64,000 nucleotides of DNA from Parabacteroides bouchesdurhonensis. Its GTDB lineage: Bacteria > Bacteroidota > Bacteroidia > Bacteroidales > Tannerellaceae. The position numbers and the translations under genes were made by a program. The notes below the pieces were generated by a model. That model searched no databases, was not told the DNA's origin, and worked only from the letters and a program-made list of their open reading frames with translations. Position 1 is the first letter of the stretch; the number at the start of each line of letters is the position of its first letter. The stretch spans positions 2,338,728-2,402,727 of the forward strand of contig NZ_LT896588.1 in the NCBI RefSeq assembly GCF_900186615.1, in the 5' to 3' direction. Below are positions 1-8,741 of the stretch, piece after piece.

Positions 1-168
1 ATGGTTATGAACTATACGCGTAATATATATGTACGCGATAGGGTGCTGTATGTTTCATTAACGTCTTCCGTATTACGGAGTGAGCTTACTCTTTGCAGGG
101 AACGTCTTGTGAAAAGCTTGAATGAATATGCAAAAGCGAATGTGATTACTGATCTGGTAATCCGGTAG
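1..168 (+). CDS. DUF721 (DciA-like) protein, C-terminal part
   Basis: The frame is open from the first base to a TAG at 166-168 and encodes 55 residues. The pattern of alternating hydrophobic residues followed by SSVLRSELTLCRERLVKSLN and a short final strand resembles the C-terminal half of DUF721 proteins, a family that includes the DnaB-helicase loader DciA. The real start is probably upstream of the window, because family members are usually about 95-100 residues in Bacteroidales. It converges on the cyclo-ligase gene with a 10-bp gap. The family call rests on a short fragment, so it is moderate. Confidence 0.6.
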   Translation: MVMNYTRNIYVRDRVLYVSLTSSVLRSELTLCRERLVKSLNEYAKANVITDLVIR

Positions 169-178
169 ATTTTATGCG

Positions 179-733
179 CTATATGATTTCGTTTTCAGTA
201 ATTATACAATCCATTTTTTTGTCGAACGGTTCGGTAGGGATTTTATTTTCAAGCTGGAACCCAAAGCATATTCCTATCTTCGGGGCTGTTAATGTTGACA
301 ATAAACGATCGTAATAGCCTTTTCCTCTTCCCAAACGGTTACGTTGCCGGTCGAATGCTACTCCGGGGATGATAATTAAATCTATATTTTTTTCGTCTGT
401 AGTTTCATTGGCGGAGGTTGGTTCTAGGATACCGAAAGTTCCTATTTTTAACTCGTCCGTTCCTGTATAAGGCAACAACTTTAAGTCGTTGCCTTCAATA
501 ACAGGAAGAAGTATCTTCTTTTTTTTATACCATTTTTCAATGAAACCGGCAGTCTGGACTTCTCCGGATATCGCATGATATAAAGCGACGCATGAAGCAT
601 TGATGAATAATTCTGTTTGCTCCAGCTTTGCCATAATCTGGCCGGATAGCTCAGACAATATAATCTTCGAATACTCTTTCTTTCGCGAGGCCATAACCTC
701 GCGTAATGCTTGCTTTGCCTTGTAATTTTCCAT
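179..733 (-). CDS. 5-formyltetrahydrofolate cyclo-ligase family protein
   Basis: This cytoplasmic enzyme would convert 5-formyl-THF to 5,10-methenyl-THF using ATP, returning folate to the one-carbon pool. The 184-residue length is normal for the family. The N-terminal KxxLR motif (KQALRE) and the phosphate-binding signature RNRLGRGKGYYDR near residues 130-142 are both present. I chose the ATG at 733; a GTG lies one codon upstream. The conserved KxxLR lies only a few residues in, so the start must lie inside the 3' end of the S41 protease gene, giving an 83-bp same-strand overlap. It is the last gene of a leftward operon with the protease and dCMP deaminase. Confidence 0.9.
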   Translation of the reverse strand: MENYKAKQALREVMASRKKEYSKIILSELSGQIMAKLEQTELFINASCVALYHAISGEVQTAGFIEKWYKKKKILLPVIEGNDLKLLPYTGTDELKIGTFGILEPTSANETTDEKNIDLIIIPGVAFDRQRNRLGRGKGYYDRLLSTLTAPKIGICFGFQLENKIPTEPFDKKMDCIITENEII

Positions 734-2366
734 CACTTGATTCTTTTTCCGTAACCGGTACGGATTTGCCTTCTTTTAATATCTCTATAGCTCGTTTTAA
801 CGTAACATCATCGCTAAGGAAGATAGGATAGAAACCTGCCTCATCGAAGAAATTCCGTACGATATAAGCCTGTAGCTGCTTTTCAATTAAACTGCCGGAT
901 ATATTGATTAAAGTAGGACGTTTTTTTATTCCTTTACTGGCCGCAAAGTTTGTAAAGCTATATAATAACGGTTGTTGTTTCAGATAACTGTACATCTCCT
1001 GCCAGGTTTTGAATGATGACAGCTTTTCACGATTGCGATCCGAGTATTCCAATGCATAAAGGTAGAGGACGCCACTGTTTATTACATTTGAGAAATATGA
1101 GGTAACTCCGCTTGTATCGCGAGGAATGAATATGTCCGGCATAATACCGCCTCCACCATAAACCGTACGTCCTTTTACGGTTTGATATTTTAATTCATTA
1201 TTCATTTTGATACTGTCTGCGGAATCAAATTCTCCATGCATGTAACGATTATAAATATCCTGGTCATAATCCTCAGTATGTCCCATTTCATACTCCTTCT
1301 GGATACAACGTCCGGAAGGGGTGTAGTAGCGGGCTATTGTCAAGCGAAGCGCAGATCCGTCACTTAGGGCAATTTGAGATTGAACTAAGCCCTTTCCATA
1401 GGTACGTCGCCCGATGATTAAACCACGGTCGTTATCTTGAATAGCACCGGAGAAAATTTCACTTGCCGAAGCTGATATTTCGTCGGTCAATACTACGATT
1501 GGCGAATCTTTGCATGTGCCGGTTCCGTTGGCATATACGTCCGAGCGGGGGAAAGCTTTACCTTCGGTATAAACAATGAGGCGTCCTTCGGGCATAAATT
1601 CGTTGATCATGTTGATAGCCGCATCCATGTATCCTCCGGTATTTCCCCGAAGATCGATAATGAAAGAATTACAACCGGCCTCTTTTAACTGGGCAATGGC
1701 TGTGATAAATTCATTGTATGTTGTACGGCCAAATTTACTCACTTTGATATAACCGATACCTTTACTCGCTTCGTATGCAACATCTACCGACTTGACCGGA
1801 ACATCCCCTCGTGTAACATCAAAATAGATGAGTTCCGGTGAGTTGCCCCGTTGTATGCCTAATTTAACGGTACTATTTTTAGCTCCGCGCAGGGTTTTCA
1901 TTATCTTGGTTTGCGAGGTATTGTTTCCTGAATATACTGAGTCGTTAATTGTAATAATACGGTCAAAGGGGAGTAGTCCTGCTTTTTCAGAAGGTCCTCC
2001 CGGTATAACGCTTATTATCATGATTGTATCGGTTTGCATATTGAATGATACGCCTATTCCGCTGAAAGAACCTTCCAGTTCTTCGTTTACCATGGAAGCA
2101 TCTTCGGCAGGAATATATACGGAGTGGGGGTCTAATTCGCTGAATATTTTCGGTATAGCTCCTTCTACCAAATCCGTCATGTTAACCGTGTCTACGTATT
2201 GCTCGTCAATAATGTCTAATACGGCATTAATTTTATTGCCACTCGAATAGGTGCGGTGTTTCCCTTGTCCTATCGAACGGTAATGATTTCCGATAAAGAT
2301 TCCCAATGAAATACTTACAGCTATTATGACGGGAAGCCAGATGGCTAATCTTCTGTTTTTATTCAT
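651..2366 (-). CDS. S41 family C-terminal processing peptidase
   Basis: This 571-residue protease has one N-terminal membrane anchor (about residues 8-26), a PDZ domain (about 98-185) and an S41 catalytic domain. It should act in the periplasm, cutting substrates from their C-terminal side as CtpA/Prc do. The SASASE motif places the catalytic serine at Ser300, and GKG places the general-base lysine at Lys325; the 25-residue spacing is that of E. coli Prc. The C-terminal region (about 420-571) is an extension common in Bacteroidetes homologues. It starts 11 bp after dCMP deaminase and its 3' end overlaps the cyclo-ligase gene. Confidence 0.93.
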   Translation of the reverse strand: MNKNRRLAIWLPVIIAVSISLGIFIGNHYRSIGQGKHRTYSSGNKINAVLDIIDEQYVDTVNMTDLVEGAIPKIFSELDPHSVYIPAEDASMVNEELEGSFSGIGVSFNMQTDTIMIISVIPGGPSEKAGLLPFDRIITINDSVYSGNNTSQTKIMKTLRGAKNSTVKLGIQRGNSPELIYFDVTRGDVPVKSVDVAYEASKGIGYIKVSKFGRTTYNEFITAIAQLKEAGCNSFIIDLRGNTGGYMDAAINMINEFMPEGRLIVYTEGKAFPRSDVYANGTGTCKDSPIVVLTDEISASASEIFSGAIQDNDRGLIIGRRTYGKGLVQSQIALSDGSALRLTIARYYTPSGRCIQKEYEMGHTEDYDQDIYNRYMHGEFDSADSIKMNNELKYQTVKGRTVYGGGGIMPDIFIPRDTSGVTSYFSNVINSGVLYLYALEYSDRNREKLSSFKTWQEMYSYLKQQPLLYSFTNFAASKGIKKRPTLINISGSLIEKQLQAYIVRNFFDEAGFYPIFLSDDVTLKRAIEILKEGKSVPVTEKESSDGKLQGKASITRGYGLAKERVFEDYIV

Positions 2367-2377
2367 AAAATGTTTAT

Positions 2378-2812
2378 TTATTCTTTGGTCTCGATATAAT
2401 CAATAGTGATGCCTGCACGGTTCAATAGTTTACAGCCATCTTCTACCCGGTATTTTTCCGAATATACTACGCGCTTGATACCGGATTGTATAATCAGTTT
2501 CGCACATTCGATACAAGGAGCGGATGTTACATAGATTGTAGCTCCTTTACTGCTGTTGGAAGAAGCGGCAACTTTGGTTATGGCGTTGGCTTCGGCATGT
2601 AACACGTAAGGTTTAGTGACATTGTTTTCATCTTCACAAATGTTCTCAAATCCGGAAGGTGTTCCATTGTAGCCATCAGATATAATCATTTGGTCTTTTA
2701 CAATGAGTGCTCCAACTTTGCGGCGTTTGCAATATGAATTTTCAGCCCATACTGCGGCCATCCTTAGATAACGCTTGTCAAGTTCGAGTTGTTTGTCTGT
2801 CTTTTCGCACAT
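2378..2812 (-). CDS. dCMP deaminase family protein
   Basis: This zinc enzyme of the cytidine/deoxycytidylate deaminase fold probably converts dCMP to dUMP, feeding thymidylate synthesis. The zinc-site motif HAEAN gives His72 and the proton-shuttling Glu74, and PCIEC gives Cys100 and Cys103. The substrate-loop sequence DGYNGTPSG (residues 46-54) is characteristic of dCMP deaminases (ComEB-like). The length of 144 residues is normal. It is the first gene of the leftward operon that continues into the S41 protease and the folate cyclo-ligase. Confidence 0.92.
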   Translation of the reverse strand: MCEKTDKQLELDKRYLRMAAVWAENSYCKRRKVGALIVKDQMIISDGYNGTPSGFENICEDENNVTKPYVLHAEANAITKVAASSNSSKGATIYVTSAPCIECAKLIIQSGIKRVVYSEKYRVEDGCKLLNRAGITIDYIETKE

Positions 2813-2844
2813 TATATCTCTGTTTTATCCTTGTAATTAACCGA

Positions 2845-2852
2845 CAAATGTA
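2845..2852 (-). promoter_or_regulatory. Probable -7 element for the dCMP deaminase operon
   Basis: On the minus strand this reads TACATTTG, an exact match to the Bacteroidetes -7 consensus TAnnTTTG, 33 bp upstream of the dCMP deaminase start. I see no good TTTG at the expected -33 distance, so the call is tentative. Confidence 0.45.
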
Positions 2853-2928
2853 ATGATATTTGTTCAAAAGAAATGTTGTTTTAGATTTTTAGTTGTGAAG
2901 TATTTGGGGACAATATCTCTTGTTTGCT

Positions 2929-4980
2929 CTATTTCTTGATACCTGTACGAACTAATAAAGCGTCAATGGTGGGTTCTTGCTTGCGGAAACGTTTGTATAA
3001 TACATCCGGATCTTCTGCTCCACCTTTGGAAAGGATGTTATCCCGGAATGATTTAGCTATATCCTTATTGAATATTCCGGCAGCTTTGAATGCGGCAAAA
3101 GCATCGGCATCCAGAACTTCGGCCCACTTATAACCGTAATATCCGGCTGCGTATCCACCTGAGAAAATGTGTCCGAAACTACTGCTCATTAATGTGCCGT
3201 CAACTTCCGGTACTATTTGTGCAGGTTGCCATGCTTTTTTTTCAAAAGCAATGACATCTCCGTCAAACGGTTCTGTAAGTGTGTGCCAAGCCATATCTAG
3301 CAATCCGAAACTTACTTGCCTGCAACATGCATATCCGGTATTGAAGTTGGCTGCATCTACTAGTTTTTGAATCATATCCTGCGGAATCTTTTCTCCGGTT
3401 GAGTAATGGATGGCTATCTGGTCAAGATATTCTTTTTCAGTCAACCAGTTTTCCATAATCTGAGAAGGTAACTCTACAAAATCTCTGTAGACATTTGTCC
3501 CGGAAAGACTGGCATATGTCCCTTTGGCGAGCATACCATGCAGAGCATGCCCGAACTCGTGCAATAATGTGTTTACTTCATCAAATGTGAGCAGGGATGG
3601 TCTGGTCTTGGTAGGACGTGTAAAGTTCATTACAATGATGATTTGAGGACGGCTGTCATGCCCGTTTTCGTCTTTGTATTGTGGTTTGACGCTATTCATC
3701 CATGCGCCACTCTGTTTACCGGAACGAGGGAAGAAGTCTGTGTATAAAACAGACAGGAATGTGCCGTCAACGTCATATACTTCATATGCTTGCACCTCCG
3801 GATGATATACGGGGATTTCCTTGTTCTCTTTAAACGTGATGCCATATAGTTGGGTGGCTAATTTAAATACCCCTTCCTTTACATTGCCGAGTTCAAAATA
3901 CGGACGTGTCATCTCATCATTTACGTTAAAACGGATGTCTTTTAATTTTTCGGAATAATAACTCCAATCCCAGGGCATTACAGTAATGTTTTCATTTTCA
4001 CATCCCATCGCAAAACCTTGAATAGTGTTGTATTCATTGATAGCAACCGGTTTGTAAGCATCTAATAGCTGATTCAATAGTTTGTAAACATTCGCAGGCT
4101 TTTTAGCCATTGTATGTTTTAAATTGTAGTCTGCAAAATCTTTGAATCCCATTAATTTTGCAATTTCAAGACGAGTGTTTACTATTTGCTTGATGATTTC
4201 TTTATTGTCATATTCGTCTCCTTTATTGCCTATGCTCATGAATTCACGATACATCTTTTCACGAAGATCCCGACGATCAGCATAACGCATAAATGGTATG
4301 TAACTGGGGGCGGATAAAGTGAATAACCAGCCTTCTTTCTCTTTGTTCTTTGCTTCCATAGAGGCGGCTTCACGGATACTTTCAGGAAGGCCCGCCAAAT
4401 CCTTTTCATTTGTAATCAGAAGTTCGAAGCGGTTTTTGTCTTTTAAGGCGTTCTGATCGAATTTGAGGGTAAGGATACTTAAATCTGTGCTTAACTTACG
4501 GTATTTCTCTTTATCATTACTATTTAATGTGGCACCTTGTATTTTAAATGCTTCGTAAGTCTCATCCAAAAGTTTGGAGTCTTCGATAGAAAGATTTAAT
4601 TTGTCTTTTTGGTCATATACAGCTTTTACACGGATGAATAGCTTCTCATTTAAATAAATATTGTTTGAGCTTTCTGAGAGTTTGGGAGATATACGCTGTG
4701 ATATTTCCATCATTTCATCATTGGCCTCAGCACTTAATACATTGAAAAAAGCGTTACTTACATTATTTAATAACTTACCGCTACGTTCCAGTGCTATGAT
4801 TGTGTTAGCAAAAGTGGCTGGCTGGGCGTTGTTTGCAATTTCTTCAATCTCCTTATTTAGTTCTTCAATACCCTTTTCAAAAGCAGGTTCATAATGTTCT
4901 GTCTGTATTTTGTCGAAAGGAGGTGTCTTAAACGGAGTTTCGTATGTTCTGAAAAAAGGATTATTTATTGCTTTTGTCAT
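2929..4980 (-). CDS. dcp: M3 family metallopeptidase, peptidyl-dipeptidase Dcp-like
   Basis: This 683-residue zinc peptidase of the thimet oligopeptidase/Dcp family would remove C-terminal dipeptides from, or otherwise trim, short peptides. The HEFGH motif gives zinc ligands His474 and His478 and catalytic Glu475, and Glu503 in YRDFVELPSQ fits the third ligand. The run SLSGTNVYRDFVELPSQ is closest to Dcp. No signal peptide is visible, so it should be cytoplasmic. It stands alone, divergent from the glycogen operon across a 509-bp gap. Confidence 0.92.
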   Translation of the reverse strand: MTKAINNPFFRTYETPFKTPPFDKIQTEHYEPAFEKGIEELNKEIEEIANNAQPATFANTIIALERSGKLLNNVSNAFFNVLSAEANDEMMEISQRISPKLSESSNNIYLNEKLFIRVKAVYDQKDKLNLSIEDSKLLDETYEAFKIQGATLNSNDKEKYRKLSTDLSILTLKFDQNALKDKNRFELLITNEKDLAGLPESIREAASMEAKNKEKEGWLFTLSAPSYIPFMRYADRRDLREKMYREFMSIGNKGDEYDNKEIIKQIVNTRLEIAKLMGFKDFADYNLKHTMAKKPANVYKLLNQLLDAYKPVAINEYNTIQGFAMGCENENITVMPWDWSYYSEKLKDIRFNVNDEMTRPYFELGNVKEGVFKLATQLYGITFKENKEIPVYHPEVQAYEVYDVDGTFLSVLYTDFFPRSGKQSGAWMNSVKPQYKDENGHDSRPQIIIVMNFTRPTKTRPSLLTFDEVNTLLHEFGHALHGMLAKGTYASLSGTNVYRDFVELPSQIMENWLTEKEYLDQIAIHYSTGEKIPQDMIQKLVDAANFNTGYACCRQVSFGLLDMAWHTLTEPFDGDVIAFEKKAWQPAQIVPEVDGTLMSSSFGHIFSGGYAAGYYGYKWAEVLDADAFAAFKAAGIFNKDIAKSFRDNILSKGGAEDPDVLYKRFRKQEPTIDALLVRTGIKK

Positions 4981-5199
4981 ATTTATAGTTTATAAAAGAT
5001 TACTGCATAAATTAAACGAGTTCTTATTCTATTAAACAGGATTGTCCTTTTAATGGTTGTATTTACAGATACAGTCATTATCTATCTATAGATATAAGTT
5101 CTTTCATTTTGTTATTTTACAGGTTTTTATATTAGGAATGTAAAGGTAGAAAGTTTTTATCCAAAATGGAAAAAACGAGGGGAAAATGTATAATTCTGC

Positions 5200-5254
5200 A
5201 ACAAATTGCCAATTTGTTATTTGTTGGTTGAATGAAACGAATTGATAATTTGTT
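5200..5254. promoter_or_regulatory. Pair of similar 19-bp dyads, candidate operators
   Basis: Two inverted repeats of the form AACrAATTGnnAATTTGTT lie at 5200-5218 and 5236-5254, with centres 36 bp apart. The first is a perfect 8-bp dyad around a 3-bp centre; the second has one mismatch. They sit in the 509-bp divergent region between dcp and the glycogen operon, about 140-195 bp upstream of the glycogen promoter. Duplication of one dyad suggests a regulator-binding site. Apart from this pair, the palindrome at 5278-5289 and the promoter at 5395-5426, I see nothing in 4981-5489. Confidence 0.4.
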
Positions 5255-5277
5255 TAACTAAAACGGACTTGCCATTA

Positions 5278-5289
5278 ACAAACGTTTGT
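5278..5289. promoter_or_regulatory. 12-bp palindrome with central CG
   Basis: ACAAACGTTTGT is a perfect palindrome centred on CG, the general form of LacI-family operators. It lies about 105 bp upstream of the glycogen-operon promoter. No regulator gene is nearby, so the role is inferred only from symmetry and position. Confidence 0.3.
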
Positions 5290-5394
5290 ATGTTTGATAA
5301 CACACCTTTTTAGCATATTGTTGTATAATGGATTGATTTTCAATGTTGCTATTGCTTTTCTTTTATCGTTCTTTCAAGTGGGCATAAAAGATTG

Positions 5395-5426
5395 TTTGCA
5401 TTTTTAGTTTATAAGTGATACATTTG
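5395..5426 (+). promoter_or_regulatory. Promoter of the glycogen operon
   Basis: TTTG (5395-5398), a 20-nt spacer and TACATTTG (5419-5426) match the housekeeping Bacteroidetes promoter at both elements. Transcription would begin near 5431, leaving a leader of about 60 nt before the debranching enzyme. Confidence 0.75.
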
Positions 5427-5489
5427 ATTCTCAATAAAGCTAATTACATTTTGATATTAAAAACAATAACTTAAAACCCAAATATCCGT

Positions 5490-7424
5490 ATGAGTTATCT
5501 AAAATTTGACAAGACCGTAATGATAAACCTGGAAGAGTCGTTGACTCGTGAGGTGCTCCGTACAAATAGGTTAGGGGCATATCATAGCACTACTGTTGTT
5601 GATTGTAATACCAGGAAATATCACGGATTACTCGTAATGCCTGTTCCTGCAATTGATAATGATAACCATGTCATTTTATCTTCTTTTGATGAAACGGTAA
5701 TACAACATGGTGCCGAGTTTAATCTTGGCTTGCATAAATATCAAGGGGATAACTTTAGCCCCAAAGGACATAAGTATATTCGTGAATTTACTTCAAAAAC
5801 GGTACCACGTACTCTCTATAGGGTAGGAGGCGTAATTTTCTCAAAAGAGAAAGTTTTTTCTATGTTTGAGAATCGTATAATGATAAAATATACTTTAGAA
5901 GATGCTCATTCGGCCACCACTCTTCGATTCCGCCCTTTCCTTGCATTCCGCAGCGTGAAGAGTTTAACCCAAGCTAATGGAAATGTGAATCAATCATATA
6001 CAGAAATAACCAATGGTATTAAAACGTGTATGTATCCGGGATATCCTGAGCTATATATGCAATTTAGTAAAAAGGCTAAATTCGTATATGAACCTTACTG
6101 GTATAATGGCATTGAATATCCAAAAGAACAGGAAAGAGGATATCCTTTTAAAGAAGACCTCTATGTACCCGGTTATTTTGAAGTTCCTATAAAGAAAGGG
6201 GAATCTATTATTTTCAGTGCCGGTGATAGCCAGATCGCAACGACGCATTTGAAAACGCTTTATGAAAATGAAGTAAATGCCCGTACACCGCGTACCAGTT
6301 TCTTTAACTGTTTAAAGAATTCAGCACAGCAATTTTATTTTCGTCCAAAAGAAAATGATGCATATTTGTTAGCAGGTTATCATTGGTTTAAAGTACGTGC
6401 AAGAGATTTGTTTATTGCTCTTCCCGGATGCACTTTATCCATAGAAGATCCTGTGCGTTTTGAAAAGATTATGCATACGGCAATACCTGCTATGCGTAAT
6501 TTTATGAAAGATGGTAGACCTGATGCTGTTATCAAAGAATTGGAAGATCCTGATGTTTTATTATGGGCAATTCTGGCCATTCAACATTATGCAAAAGATC
6601 AGGGTGTAGAGAAAGCCAAAGAGTTGTATGCTGACTTTGTAGGTGAAATTATAGACTATATTTCTTCTCAGAAACATCCGGATATGAAATTGATGGATAA
6701 TGGTCTATTGTTTGCGAATGGCCGTGACAAGGCTATTACCTGGATGAATTCGACTGTGAATGGCAAACCGGTTGTTCCGCGTTCCGGGTACATTGTAGAA
6801 TTTAACGCACTTTGGTATAATTCGCTATGTTTCTATAAAGAGTTGCAAGGTGGATTACCTATAGAAAAAATAGATACGATTATTTCCGCAATAGATAAGT
6901 CTTTTGCAGAGACTTTTGTAAATGGCTATAATTATTTGTTTGATTCGGTAAACGGATCAAGTGTAGATTGGAGTGTGCGTCCTAATATGATTTTTGCAGT
7001 ATCTCTTACTTATTCACCGTTGACGCGGATGCAGAAACGGGCTGTTGTGGATATTGTGACAAAGGAATTGCTTACTCCCAAAGGCTTACGTTCATTAAGC
7101 CCAAAGAGTGAAGGATATAAACCTTATTATGTTGGTGCACAGTATGAACGCGACTTGGCATATCATCAAGGTACGGCATGGCCGTGGTTGTTGGGGGCTT
7201 ACTTGGAAGCTTATTTGCGTGTATTTGGTAAAAGTGGTGTTGCTTTTGCGGAACGTATGCTGATAAGCATGGAGGAAGAAATGTCGTTGCATTGTATCGG
7301 TACGATTCCGGAATTGTTTGATGGCAATCCTCCGTTTACAGGACGGGGAGCTGTCTCATTTGCAATGAATGTGGCTGCAATTCTCCGAGTTGTGGATTTG
7401 TTGAAGAAGTATAACGCCGATTAA
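5490..7424 (+). CDS. Glycogen debranching enzyme (amylo-alpha-1,6-glucosidase)
   Basis: This 644-residue cytoplasmic protein fits the archaeal/bacterial debranching-enzyme family: an N-terminal beta-rich domain (about residues 15-240) and a C-terminal alpha/alpha-toroid catalytic domain (about 290-640). Visible family features include NRLGAYHSTTVVDCNTRKYHGLLV near residues 26-49 (in part), and YHQGTAWPWLLGAYLEA near 570. It would hydrolyse alpha-1,6 branches of glycogen. It is the first of three tightly spaced genes (gaps 15 and 36 bp), followed by a glycosyltransferase and a GH57 protein, so synthesis and breakdown functions are co-transcribed. Confidence 0.9.
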   Translation: MSYLKFDKTVMINLEESLTREVLRTNRLGAYHSTTVVDCNTRKYHGLLVMPVPAIDNDNHVILSSFDETVIQHGAEFNLGLHKYQGDNFSPKGHKYIREFTSKTVPRTLYRVGGVIFSKEKVFSMFENRIMIKYTLEDAHSATTLRFRPFLAFRSVKSLTQANGNVNQSYTEITNGIKTCMYPGYPELYMQFSKKAKFVYEPYWYNGIEYPKEQERGYPFKEDLYVPGYFEVPIKKGESIIFSAGDSQIATTHLKTLYENEVNARTPRTSFFNCLKNSAQQFYFRPKENDAYLLAGYHWFKVRARDLFIALPGCTLSIEDPVRFEKIMHTAIPAMRNFMKDGRPDAVIKELEDPDVLLWAILAIQHYAKDQGVEKAKELYADFVGEIIDYISSQKHPDMKLMDNGLLFANGRDKAITWMNSTVNGKPVVPRSGYIVEFNALWYNSLCFYKELQGGLPIEKIDTIISAIDKSFAETFVNGYNYLFDSVNGSSVDWSVRPNMIFAVSLTYSPLTRMQKRAVVDIVTKELLTPKGLRSLSPKSEGYKPYYVGAQYERDLAYHQGTAWPWLLGAYLEAYLRVFGKSGVAFAERMLISMEEEMSLHCIGTIPELFDGNPPFTGRGAVSFAMNVAAILRVVDLLKKYNAD

Positions 7425-7439
7425 AACTAAGTACCATAT

Positions 7440-8705
7440 ATGAAAGCATTGATGTTTGGATGGGAATTTCCTCCTCATATTTTAGGAGGATTAGGCACTG
7501 CCAGTTATGGCCTTACTCGTGGTATGGCTATGCAACCTGACATGGATATAACCTTTTGTATTCCGAAACCTTGGGGAGATGAAGATCAAAGTTTCCTGAA
7601 AATAGTAGGAGTTAATAATGTTCCTATTGTCTGGAAGGATGTTGACAGAGAATATGTGCAGCAACGAATGGCAAAAGTGGGTATGAATGCCGACCAGTAT
7701 TTCGCATATAGGGATCATATTTATGCCGATTTCAGTTATCGTTATGTAAATGATTTGGGCTGTATGGAATTTTCGGGCCGTTATCCGGATAACCTGTTGG
7801 AAGAAATTAATAACTATTCCATTGTTGCCGGCGTAATTGCCCGTACGGAACAGTTTGATATAATTCATGCGCACGACTGGCTTACTTATCCGGCTGGTAT
7901 TCATGCAAAACAGGTGAGTGGTAAGCCTTTGGTTATACATGTGCATGCAACCGATTATGATCGTAGCCGTGGTAATGTAAATCCGGATGTATATGCAATA
8001 GAAAAGAACGGTATGGATAATGCCGATCATATTATTACAGTAAGTAATCTGACACGTCAGACAGTTATTGATAAATATCATCAGGACCCGGCAAAGGTGA
8101 CGACTGTTCATAATGCCGTTGAACCGATGAGCCAGGAAATATTATCTATTCAGGATAAAAAAGGAGTGAAAGATAAAGTTATCACATTCCTGGGACGTAT
8201 TACTATGCAAAAAGGTCCGGAATATTTTGTTGAAGCTGCTGCTAAAGTATTGGCGAAAGCTCCGTATGCCCGGTTTATTATGGCTGGAAGCGGAGATATG
8301 ATGGACCAGATGATTCGTTTGGCTGCTGCCCGTAATATCTCGGATCGTTTCCATTTTACCGGGTTTATGAAAGGGAAACAAGTATATGAAGTTTTGAAGG
8401 CTAGCGATGTATATGTAATGCCTTCGGTTTCTGAACCGTTCGGTATTTCTCCTTTGGAAGCGATGCAATGTGGAGTTCCTTCTATTATTTCAAAACAATC
8501 TGGTTGTGCTGAAATATTGGATTATGCAATTAAGGTGGATTACTGGGATATCGAAGCCTTGGCGGATGCGATGTATTCTATTATTACATATCCTGCTATG
8601 CATGAATTCTTGAAAGTAGAAGGAAAGAAAGAGGTGGATAATATCAAATGGGAATATGCCGGACAAAAAGTTCGTCGTATTTATGATATGGTAACAGGTA
8701 ATTAA
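7440..8705 (+). CDS. Glycosyltransferase (GT4/GT5 fold), probable glycogen synthase
   Basis: This 421-residue GT-B enzyme begins with the nucleotide-sugar loop motif EFPPHILGGLGTA. The C-terminal half has the usual GT-B acceptor/donor site: GRITMQKGPEYF near residue 248 and SEPFGISPLEAMQCG near 330, holding the paired acidic residues spaced seven apart. Placement between the debranching enzyme and a GH57 protein points to alpha-glucan elongation. Donor identity (ADP- or UDP-glucose) cannot be read from sequence. It is much more complete than the GT5 half-protein at 11507-12331. Confidence 0.85.
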   Translation: MKALMFGWEFPPHILGGLGTASYGLTRGMAMQPDMDITFCIPKPWGDEDQSFLKIVGVNNVPIVWKDVDREYVQQRMAKVGMNADQYFAYRDHIYADFSYRYVNDLGCMEFSGRYPDNLLEEINNYSIVAGVIARTEQFDIIHAHDWLTYPAGIHAKQVSGKPLVIHVHATDYDRSRGNVNPDVYAIEKNGMDNADHIITVSNLTRQTVIDKYHQDPAKVTTVHNAVEPMSQEILSIQDKKGVKDKVITFLGRITMQKGPEYFVEAAAKVLAKAPYARFIMAGSGDMMDQMIRLAAARNISDRFHFTGFMKGKQVYEVLKASDVYVMPSVSEPFGISPLEAMQCGVPSIISKQSGCAEILDYAIKVDYWDIEALADAMYSIITYPAMHEFLKVEGKKEVDNIKWEYAGQKVRRIYDMVTGN

Positions 8706-8741
8706 TTATTAACGACAAGACAAAGTAAAACAAATAATATT

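Noticed and set aside
7491..8111. 206-codon antisense frame inside the glycosyltransferase gene
   Set aside because: It is fully covered by a well-supported gene on the other strand, has no family resemblance and is a composition shadow. The same holds for 33598-34218 under the TonB receptor.
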